NCBI RefSeq assembly: GCF_007556605.1
Contig: NZ_VJND01000012.1
Location: 1 to 64,000, forward strand
Source: Tepidimonas sediminis
Lineage (GTDB): Bacteria; Pseudomonadota; Gammaproteobacteria; Burkholderiales; Burkholderiaceae_C
Length of the DNA stretch: 64,000 nucleotides
Direction: 5' to 3'
Positions 54,428 through 61,913 of this stretch are shown piece by piece (within the stretch, counting starts at the first letter, position 1; each line of letters starts with the position of its first letter). The translations under genes and the position numbers were made by a program. The notes under the pieces are model-generated. The model made no database searches. It was given only the letters and a program-made list of their open reading frames with translations, and was not told the origin of the DNA.

Positions 54428-54669
54428 GCGTCGGCGGCCGGCGTGGCCGTGGCACGCGCGCGCAGCCGGGCGAAGTAATCCGCGTCGGCGCGCGCGCCGG
54501 GGGCCGAGGTGGCGCCTTCCAGCAGCCGCTCGCGCAGCCGCTGGCGTTCGAGGTCGGCGCGGATCAGCGCGCGCACGTATTCGCTGGCGGAGCCGTAGCC
54601 GCGCGTGCGCACCTGCTGCTCGACGAAGTCGCGCAGACTGCCCGGCAGGGAGACGTTCATCGTGCCCAT
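54424..54669 (-). CDS. parD: ParD-type antitoxin
   Basis: 81 aa from ATG 54669. The ribbon-helix-helix domain starts MNVSLPGSLRDFVEQQV and continues RGYGSASEYVRALIRADLE; the C-terminal Ala/Arg-rich tail would wrap the toxin. A start at 54711 would add 14 residues overlapping yqiA and lacks a conserved N-terminus; a start at 54660 also fits the MNVSLP consensus. The ParD-ParE order and 4-base overlap are typical. It begins 11 bases after yqiA ends. Confidence 0.88.
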   Translation of the reverse strand: MGTMNVSLPGSLRDFVEQQVRTRGYGSASEYVRALIRADLERQRLRERLLEGATSAPGARADADYFARLRARATATPAADA

Positions 54670-54679
54670 GGTCGCAAGG

Positions 54680-55315
54680 CTAGCCGGCTTGGCAAACTTT
54701 GGCAAGGCCATCGGGCGCCAGCCCCAGATGCGCCAGCAGCACCGGCAGGTGGGCGTCGAAGTCGCTCAGCGCGTGATCGCTGCCCGGCACGACGTGGTGG
54801 CGGCTGCCGGGGTAGCGCGCCACCATCTCGCGCCAGTCCAGCACCTCGTCGCCGGTGGCGGCGATCAGCAGCACACGCCCGGGGTGCGGCAGCGCGCCGG
54901 CGGCGAGCTGGCGCAGCTCGTCCACGTATTCGGGGCGGAAGAAGATGCGCTCGGCCGGGTCGTGCCAGGCGGGGTGTTCGCCGATGTGGCGCGCCAGATC
55001 CCGCGCCGGGTCGACGGCAGGGTTGATCAGCACGGCGCGAAAGCCCCGCTGCGCCGCCAGCCGCGTGGCGTAGAAGCCGCCGAGCGAGGAGCCGACCACG
55101 GCGGCGGTCTCGTCCGGCCAGCCGGCCACGGTGGCCTCGATCAGCGCCCAGGCCGCGGCGGGGCTGGCCGGCAGCTGCGGGCAGGCCCAGCGCACCTGCG
55201 GGTGGTGCGCGGCCAGGTGCGCCGCCAGCCGCTGCGCCTTGAACGAGCGCGGGCTGGAGCGAAAGCCGTGCAGGTACAGCAGGTGCGTGATCGGAGGCGC
55301 GGCGGGCTGGTCCAT
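54680..55315 (-). CDS. yqiA: YqiA/YcfP family alpha/beta-hydrolase
   Basis: 211 aa. A small esterase family; E. coli YqiA hydrolyses acyl-CoA and other thioesters or esters in vitro. N-terminal LLYLHGFRSSPRSFKAQ (oxyanion region), nucleophile elbow GSSLGGFYA with Ser near residue 75, acidic residue in GDEVLDW, and catalytic His in GSDHALSDFDAH are visible. Physiological substrate unknown. Divergent from rodA, with only 26 bases between starts. Confidence 0.9.
   Translation of the reverse strand: MDQPAAPPITHLLYLHGFRSSPRSFKAQRLAAHLAAHHPQVRWACPQLPASPAAAWALIEATVAGWPDETAAVVGSSLGGFYATRLAAQRGFRAVLINPAVDPARDLARHIGEHPAWHDPAERIFFRPEYVDELRQLAAGALPHPGRVLLIAATGDEVLDWREMVARYPGSRHHVVPGSDHALSDFDAHLPVLLAHLGLAPDGLAKVCQAG
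54689..54705 (-). promoter_or_regulatory. Possible ParD operator repeats
   Basis: Two TTGGCAA repeats on the plus strand (TTGCCAA on the minus strand) at 54689-54695 and 54699-54705, 10 bases apart, lying 20 bases before the parD start and inside the end of yqiA. Tandem short sites of this kind suit ribbon-helix-helix repressors. The function is inferred from position. Confidence 0.4.
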
Positions 55316-55324
55316 GGGGCGCAG

Positions 55325-55330
55325 GATAAT
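55325..55330 (+). promoter_or_regulatory. -10-like element between yqiA and rodA
   Basis: GATAAT on the plus strand ends 11 bases before the rodA ATG. The opposite strand of the same spot reads TATCCT, 7-8 bases before the yqiA ATG, so the 26-base divergent spacer might serve both directions. Confidence 0.3.
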
Positions 55331-55341
55331 CGAGGCCCCAT

Positions 55342-56499
55342 ATGGCCGTCGTCATCGAAAAGCCGCCGCTGCGCGCGCGCCTGGCCCCGCTGGTGCAGGG
55401 GTTCGACGGGGCGTTCTTGCTCACGGTGGCGCTGCTGGCGCTGATCGGGCAGGCGGTGATGGTGTCGGTGGCGTGGGACATCGAGGGCCGCGTCTGGGAC
55501 CATGCGCGCAACCTGCTGATCGCCACGGTGGTGATGGTGCTGGTGGCGCAGGTGCCGCCGCAGCGGCTGCAGGCGCTGGCCGTGCCGACCTACGTCATCG
55601 GCGTGCTGCTGCTGGTGGCGGTGGAGCTGGTGGGCGTCACGAGGAAGGGGGCGCAGCGCTGGCTCGACCTCGGCGTGGTGACGATCCAGCCCAGCGAGCT
55701 GATGAAGATCGCCATGCCGCTGATGCTGGCGTGGTGGTTCCAGCAGCGCGAGGGTCGGCTGCGCGTGTTGGACTTCGCGGTGGCCGCCGCGTTGCTGGCG
55801 CTGCCGGTCGGGCTGATCGTGCTGCAGCCGGATCTGGGCACGGCGCTGCTGGTGCTGGCCTCGGGGCTGTTCGTCATCTATTTTGCCGGGCTGAGCTGGC
55901 GCATCATCGTGCCGCCGCTGGTGCTGGGCGCGGTGGGCGTGGTCACGCTGATCGTCATGGAGCCGCAGTGGTGCGCGCCCGGGGTGGACTGGGTGGTGCT
56001 GCACGAGTACCAGCGCCAGCGCGTCTGCACGCTGCTCGACCCGACGCGCGATCCGCTCGGCAAGGGCTTCCACATCCTGCAGGGCATGATCGCGATCGGT
56101 TCCGGCGGCTTGTGGGGCAAGGGCTTCGGCCAGGGCACGCAGACGCACCTGGACTTCGTGCCGGAGCGCAGCACCGATTTCATCTTCGCGGCGTTCGCCG
56201 AGGAGTTCGGCTTCGTCGGCGTGCTGGGGCTGCTGACCGCCTACGGCCTGTTCGTCTGGCGCGGGCTGGTGCTGGCGATGGAGGCCTCGACGCTGTTCGG
56301 CCGGCTGCTGGCCGGCGCGCTGATCCTGGTGCAGTTCGTCTACGCCTTCGTCAACATCGGCATGGTCAGCGGCATCCTGCCGGTGGTGGGCGTGCCGCTG
56401 CCGTTCGTCAGCTACGGCGGCACGGCGATGGTGGCGCTGGGCGCCAGCCTGGGCTTGATGCTGTCGGTGGGGCGGCACAAGCGCCTGGTGCCGAGCTGA
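55342..56499 (+). CDS. rodA: Rod shape-determining peptidoglycan polymerase RodA
   Basis: 385 aa SEDS protein of the elongation machinery, working with PBP2. About ten membrane helices; SEDS motifs RKGAQRWLDLG, IQPSELMKIAM, LQPDLGTALL, and PFVSYGGTAMVALG at the C-terminus. LDPTRDPLGKGFHILQG and GSGGLWGKGFGQGTQTHLDF are RodA-like, distinguishing it from FtsW. Usually sits after mreBCD and mrdA; these are absent here, and it precedes tldD instead. Confidence 0.94.
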   Translation: MAVVIEKPPLRARLAPLVQGFDGAFLLTVALLALIGQAVMVSVAWDIEGRVWDHARNLLIATVVMVLVAQVPPQRLQALAVPTYVIGVLLLVAVELVGVTRKGAQRWLDLGVVTIQPSELMKIAMPLMLAWWFQQREGRLRVLDFAVAAALLALPVGLIVLQPDLGTALLVLASGLFVIYFAGLSWRIIVPPLVLGAVGVVTLIVMEPQWCAPGVDWVVLHEYQRQRVCTLLDPTRDPLGKGFHILQGMIAIGSGGLWGKGFGQGTQTHLDFVPERSTDFIFAAFAEEFGFVGVLGLLTAYGLFVWRGLVLAMEASTLFGRLLAGALILVQFVYAFVNIGMVSGILPVVGVPLPFVSYGGTAMVALGASLGLMLSVGRHKRLVPS

Positions 56500-56549
56500 A
56501 GCGCGCGGGCGCCATGCCGGCGGGGGCTGCACGCTCGGGGCGCGCTGCC

Positions 56550-56555
56550 TACAAT
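56550..56555 (+). promoter_or_regulatory. -10-like element immediately before tldD
   Basis: TACAAT ends 6 bases before the tldD ATG (56562), similar to the arrangement at lpxC. No clear -35. Confidence 0.4.
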
Positions 56556-56561
56556 GCCGCC

Positions 56562-58028
56562 ATGATCGCCGTCGAACCGACCCTGCAGCGCCTGGCCACG
56601 GCGCGCTCGCTGCTGCTCGATCCCTATGGACTGGACGAAAGCCACCTGCGCAGGGCGCTGGCGCGCATCATGGGCCCCGGCGTCGATGACGCCGACCTCT
56701 ATTTCCAGTACACCCGCAGCGAAGGCTGGAGCCTGGAGGAGGGCATCGTCAAGACCGGCAGCTTCAGCATCGACCAGGGGGTGGGCGTGCGCGCGGTCAG
56801 CGGCGACAAGACCGCGTTCGCGTACTCGGACGACCTGAGCTGGGCGGCGCTGCGCGAGGCCGCCGACAGCGTGCGCGCCATCGGCCGCCAGGGCGGGGCG
56901 CAGCGGGCCGACCTGCGCCGCGGCCGCCGGCGCGTGGCGCCGTCGCGCGCGCTGTACGAACCGCACGACCCGATCGGCACGCTGGACAGCGCGGCCAAGG
57001 TGGCGCTGCTGGAAAAGGTGGAACGGCTGGCGCGCGCGCGCGACCCGCGCATCGTGCAGGTGATGGCGGGGCTCGCGGCCGAGTACGACGTGGTGCTGGT
57101 GGCGCGCGCCGACGGCGTGCTGGCCGCCGACGTGCGGCCGCTGGTGCGGCTTTCGCTGACGGTGATCGCGCAGCAGGGGCAGCGCCGCGAGGTCGGCTCC
57201 TCCGGCGGCGGCGGGCGCTGGGGGCTGGCGCGCTTCGACGACGCGCTGCTCGAACACTACGTCGATGAGGCCGTGCAGGCGGCGTTGACCAACCTGGAGT
57301 CGCGCCCGGCACCGGCCGGCGAGATGACGGTGGTGCTGGGCCCCGGCTGGCCCGGCGTACTGCTGCACGAGGCGGTCGGCCACGGGCTGGAGGGCGACTT
57401 CAACCGCAAGGGCTCCAGCGCCTTCGCCGGCCGCATCGGCCAGCGCGTCGCCGCCAAGGGCGTGACGGTGCTGGACGACGGCACGCTGGAGGGCCGGCGC
57501 GGCTCGCTCAACATCGACGACGAGGGCCACCCGACGCAGCGCAACGTCCTGATCGAGGACGGCATCCTGCGCGGCTACCTGCAGGACCGTCTCAACGCGC
57601 GCCTGATGGGCGTGCCGTGCACCGGCAACGGCCGGCGCGAGAGCTATGCGCACCTGCCGTTGCCGCGCATGACCAACACCTACATGCTGGCCGGCGAGCA
57701 CGATCCGCAGGAAATCATCGCCAGCGTCCGGCGCGGCCTCTACGCGACGCATTTCGGCGGCGGCCAGGTCGACATCACCAGCGGCAAATTCGTCTTTTCC
57801 GCCAGCAGCGCGTGGTGGATCGAGGACGGCAAACTGGCCTACCCGGTCAAGGGCGCCACGCTGATCGGCAACGGCCCCGATGCGCTCAAGCGCGTGCGCA
57901 TGATCGGCCGTGATCTGCAGCTCGACGCGGGGGTGGGCACCTGCGGCAAGGACGGCCAGAGCGTGCCGGTGGGCGTGGGCCAGCCGACGCTTCGCCTGGA
58001 CGGCCTGACGGTGGGCGGCACGGCCTGA
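56562..58028 (+). CDS. tldD: Metalloprotease TldD
   Basis: 488 aa. TldD with TldE/PmbA forms a heterodimeric zinc protease that degrades unfolded peptides, CcdA antitoxin and processes some peptide antibiotics. The zinc motif HEAVGHGLEGD (HExxxH) is near residue 268; SLNIDDEGHPTQRNVLIEDG and GYLQDRLNARLMG follow, and the GNGRRESYAH and HFGGGQVDITSG motifs are family-typical. ATG 56562 is preceded by TACAAT. No pmbA is present in this window; it is often elsewhere in the genome. Confidence 0.97.
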   Translation: MIAVEPTLQRLATARSLLLDPYGLDESHLRRALARIMGPGVDDADLYFQYTRSEGWSLEEGIVKTGSFSIDQGVGVRAVSGDKTAFAYSDDLSWAALREAADSVRAIGRQGGAQRADLRRGRRRVAPSRALYEPHDPIGTLDSAAKVALLEKVERLARARDPRIVQVMAGLAAEYDVVLVARADGVLAADVRPLVRLSLTVIAQQGQRREVGSSGGGGRWGLARFDDALLEHYVDEAVQAALTNLESRPAPAGEMTVVLGPGWPGVLLHEAVGHGLEGDFNRKGSSAFAGRIGQRVAAKGVTVLDDGTLEGRRGSLNIDDEGHPTQRNVLIEDGILRGYLQDRLNARLMGVPCTGNGRRESYAHLPLPRMTNTYMLAGEHDPQEIIASVRRGLYATHFGGGQVDITSGKFVFSASSAWWIEDGKLAYPVKGATLIGNGPDALKRVRMIGRDLQLDAGVGTCGKDGQSVPVGVGQPTLRLDGLTVGGTA

Positions 58029-58115
58029 GCCGCTGCCCCGCGTGGCACGGCACGCCGTCGTTGCGGCGGCGCCACGCCGGCGGGGCCTGCCGTCAGCCAG
58101 GCGTCAAGCAGGCTG

Positions 58116-58124
58116 TGCTAAAGT
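58116..58124 (+). promoter_or_regulatory. Extended -10 promoter of the aroG leader
   Basis: TGCTAAAGT (TGn at 58116-58118, TAAAGT at 58119-58124) ends 7 bases before the leader-peptide ATG at 58132. A start at the usual distance would give an RNA beginning at or next to that ATG. Confidence 0.5.
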
Positions 58125-58131
58125 GTGCGCC

Positions 58132-58200
58132 ATGCGCAAGCACGGCTTTTACTTTGGCTACTTCTGGTTCTCTGGCGTCACCGACGGCCGAGAGGAGTGA
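58132..58200 (+). CDS. aroG leader peptide (Phe/Tyr/Trp-rich)
   Basis: A 22-residue open frame, MRKHGFYFGYFWFSGVTDG then REE and TGA. Residues 6-13 are FYFGYFWF: four Phe, two Tyr and one Trp in eight codons (58147-58170). Such a run makes translation sensitive to charged aromatic tRNAs, the products of the pathway aroG begins. It has no independent protein function expected. It lies 92 bases upstream of aroG, and its final codons form part of the antiterminator stem. Confidence 0.88.
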   Translation: MRKHGFYFGYFWFSGVTDGREE

Positions 58201-58241
58201 AGTCGCCCAAAGCAAGCCTCCCGAATCTCGCAACCGTCGGT
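58180..58241 (+). promoter_or_regulatory. Antiterminator helix of the aroG attenuator
   Basis: ACCGACGG (58180-58187) pairs with CCGTCGGT (58234-58241), and CGAGA (58189-58193) pairs with TCTCG (58226-58230), separated only by a C/CAA internal loop. The 3' strand overlaps the left arm of the downstream terminator, so the two structures exclude each other. A ribosome stalled on the aromatic codons leaves 58180 onward free, favouring antitermination; a ribosome reaching the stop at 58198 covers it, favouring termination. Confidence 0.8.
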
Positions 58242-58264
58242 TTCCCAACCGGCGGTTTTTTTTT
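58232..58264 (+). terminator. Attenuator terminator before aroG
   Basis: AACCGTCGGTT (58232-58242) pairs with AACCGGCGGTT (58247-58257), 11 bp with one G-T, with loop TCCC. The stem runs into nine Ts (58256-58264). It lies between the leader peptide stop and the aroG start, so it can only be a conditional terminator. Confidence 0.92.
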
Positions 58265-58292
58265 GCCCCCCCATGCCGAGGAGATTGCCGCG

Positions 58293-59429
58293 ATGAGCCC
58301 CAGCCCCAGCAAAGCCAGCCTCACCGATGCGTGGTACGCCCACCCGGCCGACCGCACCAGTCAGACCGACGACCAGCGCATCGAGGACATCACCGTGCTG
58401 CCGCCGCCCGAGCACCTGATCCGCTTCTTCCCGATCCGCGGCACCGCGATCGAAAAGCTCATCACCCACACCCGCCGCACGATCCACCAGATCCTGCACG
58501 GCAAGGACGACCGGCTGCTGGTCATCATCGGGCCGTGCTCGATCCACGATCCGGCCGCGGCGATGGAGTACGCGCGGCGCCTGAAGGAGCAGCGCGACCG
58601 CTTCGCCGACCGGCTCGAGATCGTCATGCGCGTCTACTTCGAGAAGCCCCGCACCACGGTGGGCTGGAAGGGCCTGATCAACGACCCCTACCTGGACGAG
58701 AGCTTCCGCATCGACGAGGGCCTGCGCATCGCGCGCCAGCTGCTCATCGAGATCAACCGCCTGGGGCTGCCGGCGGCCAGCGAATTCCTCGACGTCATCA
58801 GCCCGCAGTACATCGCCGACCTGATCTCGTGGGGGGCGATCGGTGCGCGCACCACCGAAAGCCAGGTGCACCGCGAGCTGGCCTCGGGCCTGTCGGCGCC
58901 GATCGGCTTCAAGAACGGCACCGACGGCAACATCCGCATCGCCACCGACGCCATCCTGGCCGCCAGCCGCCCGCACCACTTCCTTTCGGTGCACAAGAAC
59001 GGGCAGGTGGCCATCGTGCGCACCAAGGGCAACCCCGACTGCCACGTCATCCTGCGCGGCGGCAAGCTGCCCAACTACGACGCCGACAGCGTGGCCATCG
59101 CCTGCCAGCAGCTCGCCGACGCCAAGCTGCCTGCGCGCGTGATGGTCGACTGCAGCCACGGCAACAGCCAGAAGCAGCACGAGCGCCAGGTGGACGTGGC
59201 GCGTGACATCGCGGCGCAGGTCGGCTCGGGATCGGACCGCATCTTCGGCGTGATGGTGGAGAGCCACCTGCGCGCCGGGGCGCAGAAGTTCACCCCCGGC
59301 AAGGACGATCCGGCCAAGCTCGCCTACGGCCAGAGCATCACCGATGCCTGCATCGACTGGGATACCTCGGTGCAGGTGCTGCAGATGCTGGCCGAGGCGG
59401 TGGCGGCGCGGCGCACCCGGCGCGGCTGA
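58293..59429 (+). CDS. aroG: 3-deoxy-7-phosphoheptulonate synthase (class I DAHP synthase)
   Basis: 378 aa. Condenses PEP and erythrose 4-phosphate, the first step to chorismate and the aromatic amino acids. Type I-alpha motifs are visible: LLVIIGPCSIHDP (PEP site), RVYFEKPRTTVGWKGLINDP, PAASEFLDVISPQYIADL, GFKNGTDGNI and VDCSHGNSQK with the metal-binding Cys and His. An N-terminal 20-residue tail is slightly longer than in E. coli AroG. Which aromatic amino acid inhibits the enzyme cannot be told with certainty. Expression appears controlled by the attenuator just upstream. Confidence 0.97.
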   Translation: MSPSPSKASLTDAWYAHPADRTSQTDDQRIEDITVLPPPEHLIRFFPIRGTAIEKLITHTRRTIHQILHGKDDRLLVIIGPCSIHDPAAAMEYARRLKEQRDRFADRLEIVMRVYFEKPRTTVGWKGLINDPYLDESFRIDEGLRIARQLLIEINRLGLPAASEFLDVISPQYIADLISWGAIGARTTESQVHRELASGLSAPIGFKNGTDGNIRIATDAILAASRPHHFLSVHKNGQVAIVRTKGNPDCHVILRGGKLPNYDADSVAIACQQLADAKLPARVMVDCSHGNSQKQHERQVDVARDIAAQVGSGSDRIFGVMVESHLRAGAQKFTPGKDDPAKLAYGQSITDACIDWDTSVQVLQMLAEAVAARRTRRG

Positions 59430-59514
59430 TTTCACCGAGGGCCGCGGGCCGTGTACGATCGCGGCAGGCGGTGCACGGCGCCGCCCGTCCTCTCACCCGC
59501 CAGCGGATCCCACC

Positions 59515-59835
59515 ATGCGCAACCACGTCATCGTCTCCTTCGGGCCCGACCGCGAGTACACCTTCGACCTCGACGAGGTGCAGCCGATGCCGCACGACCT
59601 GGCGCGGCAGTGGATGGACGAGCAGTTCACCACGCTGGGCTGCGAGCCGCTGCGCCTCAGTGGCAAGGTGCTCACCGCCGACAAGGCGCTGGCCATCGCG
59701 CAGGCGGTGGGCGAGGAGCGCTTCGCCGACCCGGCGCACCGCGCCTGGGCGATGGTCTACGCGCGCGCGGTCGCCAGCCTGCTGGCCAAGCCCATCGTCA
59801 AGGTCGACGTGCCCGGCCTGACGGTGGGCTACTGA
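59515..59835 (+). CDS. Small protein of unknown function downstream of aroG
   Basis: 106 aa. No membrane or signal segment; predicted mixed alpha/beta, beginning MRNHVIVSFGPDREYTFDLD, with an Ala-rich helix near residues 55-92 (KALAIAQAVGEERFAD) and a terminal VKVDVPGLTVGY. One Cys. I do not recognise the family. A TACGAT hexamer at 59453-59458 may provide a promoter. Its stop codon overlaps the convergent end of mpl by 7 bases. Confidence 0.65.
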   Translation: MRNHVIVSFGPDREYTFDLDEVQPMPHDLARQWMDEQFTTLGCEPLRLSGKVLTADKALAIAQAVGEERFADPAHRAWAMVYARAVASLLAKPIVKVDVPGLTVGY

Positions 59836-61253
59836 GCTGCCGCCGGCGCGCGCAGCGCGGCGGCCAGACGCTCATGAATGCCGCCGAAGCTGCCGTTGCT
59901 CATGCACAGGAGGTGGTCGCCTGGCCTTGCCGCGGCCACCACCTGCGCCACCAGCGCCTCGAGGTCGGCAGCGACGTGCGCGCGCGCGCCCAGCGGCGCC
60001 AGCGCGGCGGCGGCATCCCAGCCGAGCCCGCCGGCGTGGCAGAACGCCAGCGCCGCCTGCTCGAGCGCCCACGGCAGCTGCGCCTTCATCGTGCCGAGCT
60101 TCATCGTGTTGGAGCGCGGCTCGAAGATCGCCAGGATGCGCTCGTGCGCGCGGCCCTGGGCGTCGAGCCGCCGGCGCAGCCCGTCGATGGTCGTGCGCAT
60201 CGCCGTGGGATGGTGCGCGAAGTCATCGTAGATCGTGATGGTGCCGTCGGCGCGGGTGACGCGGGCGCGCACTTCCAGCCGCCGACGCACCCCCTGAAAG
60301 TCCGCCAGGGCCTCGGCCGCCAGCGCGGGGCTGACGCCCACGTGCTCGGCCGCGGCGATGGCCGCCAACGCGTTGAGCTGGTTGTGCACGCCCGTCAGGC
60401 CCCAGCGCACGCGCGCCACCTCGCGCCCATGGCGCAGCACCGCAAAATCGTGCGGCTCGCCGTCGGCCACGTAGTCGCTGTTGGCGGCGCCGAAGGTGCG
60501 CAGCTCGCTGTAGAGCCCCTGGTGCAGCACGCGCGCGATCGCCTCTTCCAGCCCGTTGGCGATGACGCGGCCGCTGGCCGGCACGGTGCGCAGCAGGTGA
60601 TGGAACTGGCGCTCGATCGCGGCCAGATCGTCGAAGATGTCGGCGTGGTCGAATTCCAGGTTGTTCAGCACCGCGGTGCGCGGCCGGTAGTGCACGAACT
60701 TGCTGCGCTTGTCGAAGAACGCGGTGTCGTATTCGTCGGCCTCGATCACGAACAGGGGCCGCCCGGGGCCCGCCGCCCCGCCCAGACGCGCCGACACACC
60801 GAAGTCCAGCGGCACGCCGCCGACCAGAAAGCCAGGCGAGCGCTGCGCATGCTGCAGGATCCAGGCCAGCATCGCGGTGGTGGTGGTCTTGCCGTGCGTG
60901 CCGGCCACCGCCAGCACGTGGCGCCCGTGCAGCACGTGCTCGGCCAGCCACTGCGGGCCGCTGGTGTAGCGCGCGCCGGCCTCCAGGATCGCCTCCATCA
61001 GCGGGAACTTCGGGCTGCCGTCCGGCAGCCGCGCGCGGCTGACGACGTTGCCGACCACGAACACGTCCGGGCGCAGGGCCAGCTGGTCGGCATCCCAGCC
61101 CTCGATCAGCTCGATGCCCAGCGCGCGCAGCTGCTCGCTCATCGGCGGATAGACGCCGGCGTCGCAGCCGGTGACGCGGTGGCCGGCCTCGCGCGCCAGT
61201 GCCGCCAGTCCCCCCATGAAGGTGCCGCAGATGCCGAGAATATGGATGTGCAT
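59829..61253 (-). CDS. mpl: UDP-MurNAc:L-Ala-gamma-D-Glu-meso-DAP ligase
   Basis: 474 aa Mur ligase paralogue that attaches recycled murein tripeptide to UDP-MurNAc, bypassing MurC, MurD and MurE. Starts MHIHILGICGTFMGGLAALA, the Mpl signature. P-loop [14 protein letters not shown] near residues 118-131, VIEADEYDTAFFDKRSKF near 177, HNQLNALAAIAAAEH near 295, and DDFAHHPTAMRTTIDG near 340 are all diagnostic. It implies active peptidoglycan recycling. Divergent from the next gene by 57 bases; GATAAT at 61262-61267 on its strand ends 8 bases before the ATG. Confidence 0.96.
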   Translation of the reverse strand: MHIHILGICGTFMGGLAALAREAGHRVTGCDAGVYPPMSEQLRALGIELIEGWDADQLALRPDVFVVGNVVSRARLPDGSPKFPLMEAILEAGARYTSGPQWLAEHVLHGRHVLAVAGTHGKTTTTAMLAWILQHAQRSPGFLVGGVPLDFGVSARLGGAAGPGRPLFVIEADEYDTAFFDKRSKFVHYRPRTAVLNNLEFDHADIFDDLAAIERQFHHLLRTVPASGRVIANGLEEAIARVLHQGLYSELRTFGAANSDYVADGEPHDFAVLRHGREVARVRWGLTGVHNQLNALAAIAAAEHVGVSPALAAEALADFQGVRRRLEVRARVTRADGTITIYDDFAHHPTAMRTTIDGLRRRLDAQGRAHERILAIFEPRSNTMKLGTMKAQLPWALEQAALAFCHAGGLGWDAAAALAPLGARAHVAADLEALVAQVVAAARPGDHLLCMSNGSFGGIHERLAAALRAPAAAQ

Positions 61254-61298
61254 GGGGGCGCATTATCGCGGTGCGCTGCGCCCGCGCCCGCCGTGCCC

Positions 61299-61304
61299 GA
61301 CAAT
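61299..61304 (+). promoter_or_regulatory. -10-like element before the 61311 gene
   Basis: GACAAT ends 6 bases before the ATG at 61311. It is separated from the opposite-strand mpl GATAAT by about 30 bases, giving a compact divergent promoter region (61254-61310). Confidence 0.35.
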
Positions 61305-61310
61305 GGCGCC

Positions 61311-61913
61311 ATGCACGACGACACGTCCCGACGCGAACTGGCCGCCGTGGCTGCGGCGCTGATGGTCGACGAGGGCCTCGAGGCGCGGGCCGCGCTGGCG
61401 CGCGCGCGTCAGCGGCTCGGCCTGCCGGCGCGGGTGCCGCCGCCCGATCCCGCCGCGCTCGACGCCGCGGTGCGCGAGCACCTGGCCCTGTTCCACGCCG
61501 ACACCCAGCCACGCGAGCTGGCCGCCCTGCGCGCGACGGCCTTGGCGTGGATGCAGCGGCTGGCGGCGTTCGAGCCGCTGCTGGGCGGCGCGGTGTGGCA
61601 CGGCACCGCCACGCGGCGCTCGGACATCCACCTGCAGCTGTTCAGCGATGACCCCAAGGCGGTGGAGATCACGTTGATCAACGCCGGCGTGGCCTACGAC
61701 GCGGCGCAGGCGCGCGGCCTGCACGGCCGCGAGGTGCCGGTGCTGCACGTGGCGGTGCGCTGCGAGGGGCTGGGGGAGTCGGTCGGCCTGCACCTGTGGG
61801 TCAACGACGGGGCGGCGCGCCGCGGCGCGCGCCTGCCCGATGCGCTGGGGCGCACGCCGCGCGGCACCGCCGACGAGGTGCGCGCGCTGCTGGCTGCGGA
61901 GGGCGCGGCATGA
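61311..61913 (+). CDS. Protein of unknown function between mpl and a TlpA-like gene
   Basis: 200 aa, cytoplasmic, no membrane segment. N-terminal helices (RRELAAVAAALMVDEGLEAR) precede a core with GGAVWHGTATRRSDIHLQLF near residues 97-116, which faintly recalls a nucleotidyltransferase strand-and-loop (Gly followed by Asp-x-His) but is not convincing. Its stop overlaps the tlpA start (ATGA), so the two are coupled. Function not assigned. Confidence 0.65.
   Translation: MHDDTSRRELAAVAAALMVDEGLEARAALARARQRLGLPARVPPPDPAALDAAVREHLALFHADTQPRELAALRATALAWMQRLAAFEPLLGGAVWHGTATRRSDIHLQLFSDDPKAVEITLINAGVAYDAAQARGLHGREVPVLHVAVRCEGLGESVGLHLWVNDGAARRGARLPDALGRTPRGTADEVRALLAAEGAA

Noticed and set aside
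54670-54711. Upstream start for parD at 54711
   Set aside because: It would overlap yqiA and add residues before the conserved MNVSLP beginning.
58125-58292. N-terminal extension of AroG from a GTG at 58125
   Set aside because: It would read through the attenuator in another frame and add about 56 residues unlike any DAHP synthase; the leader peptide frame and terminator explain the region better.
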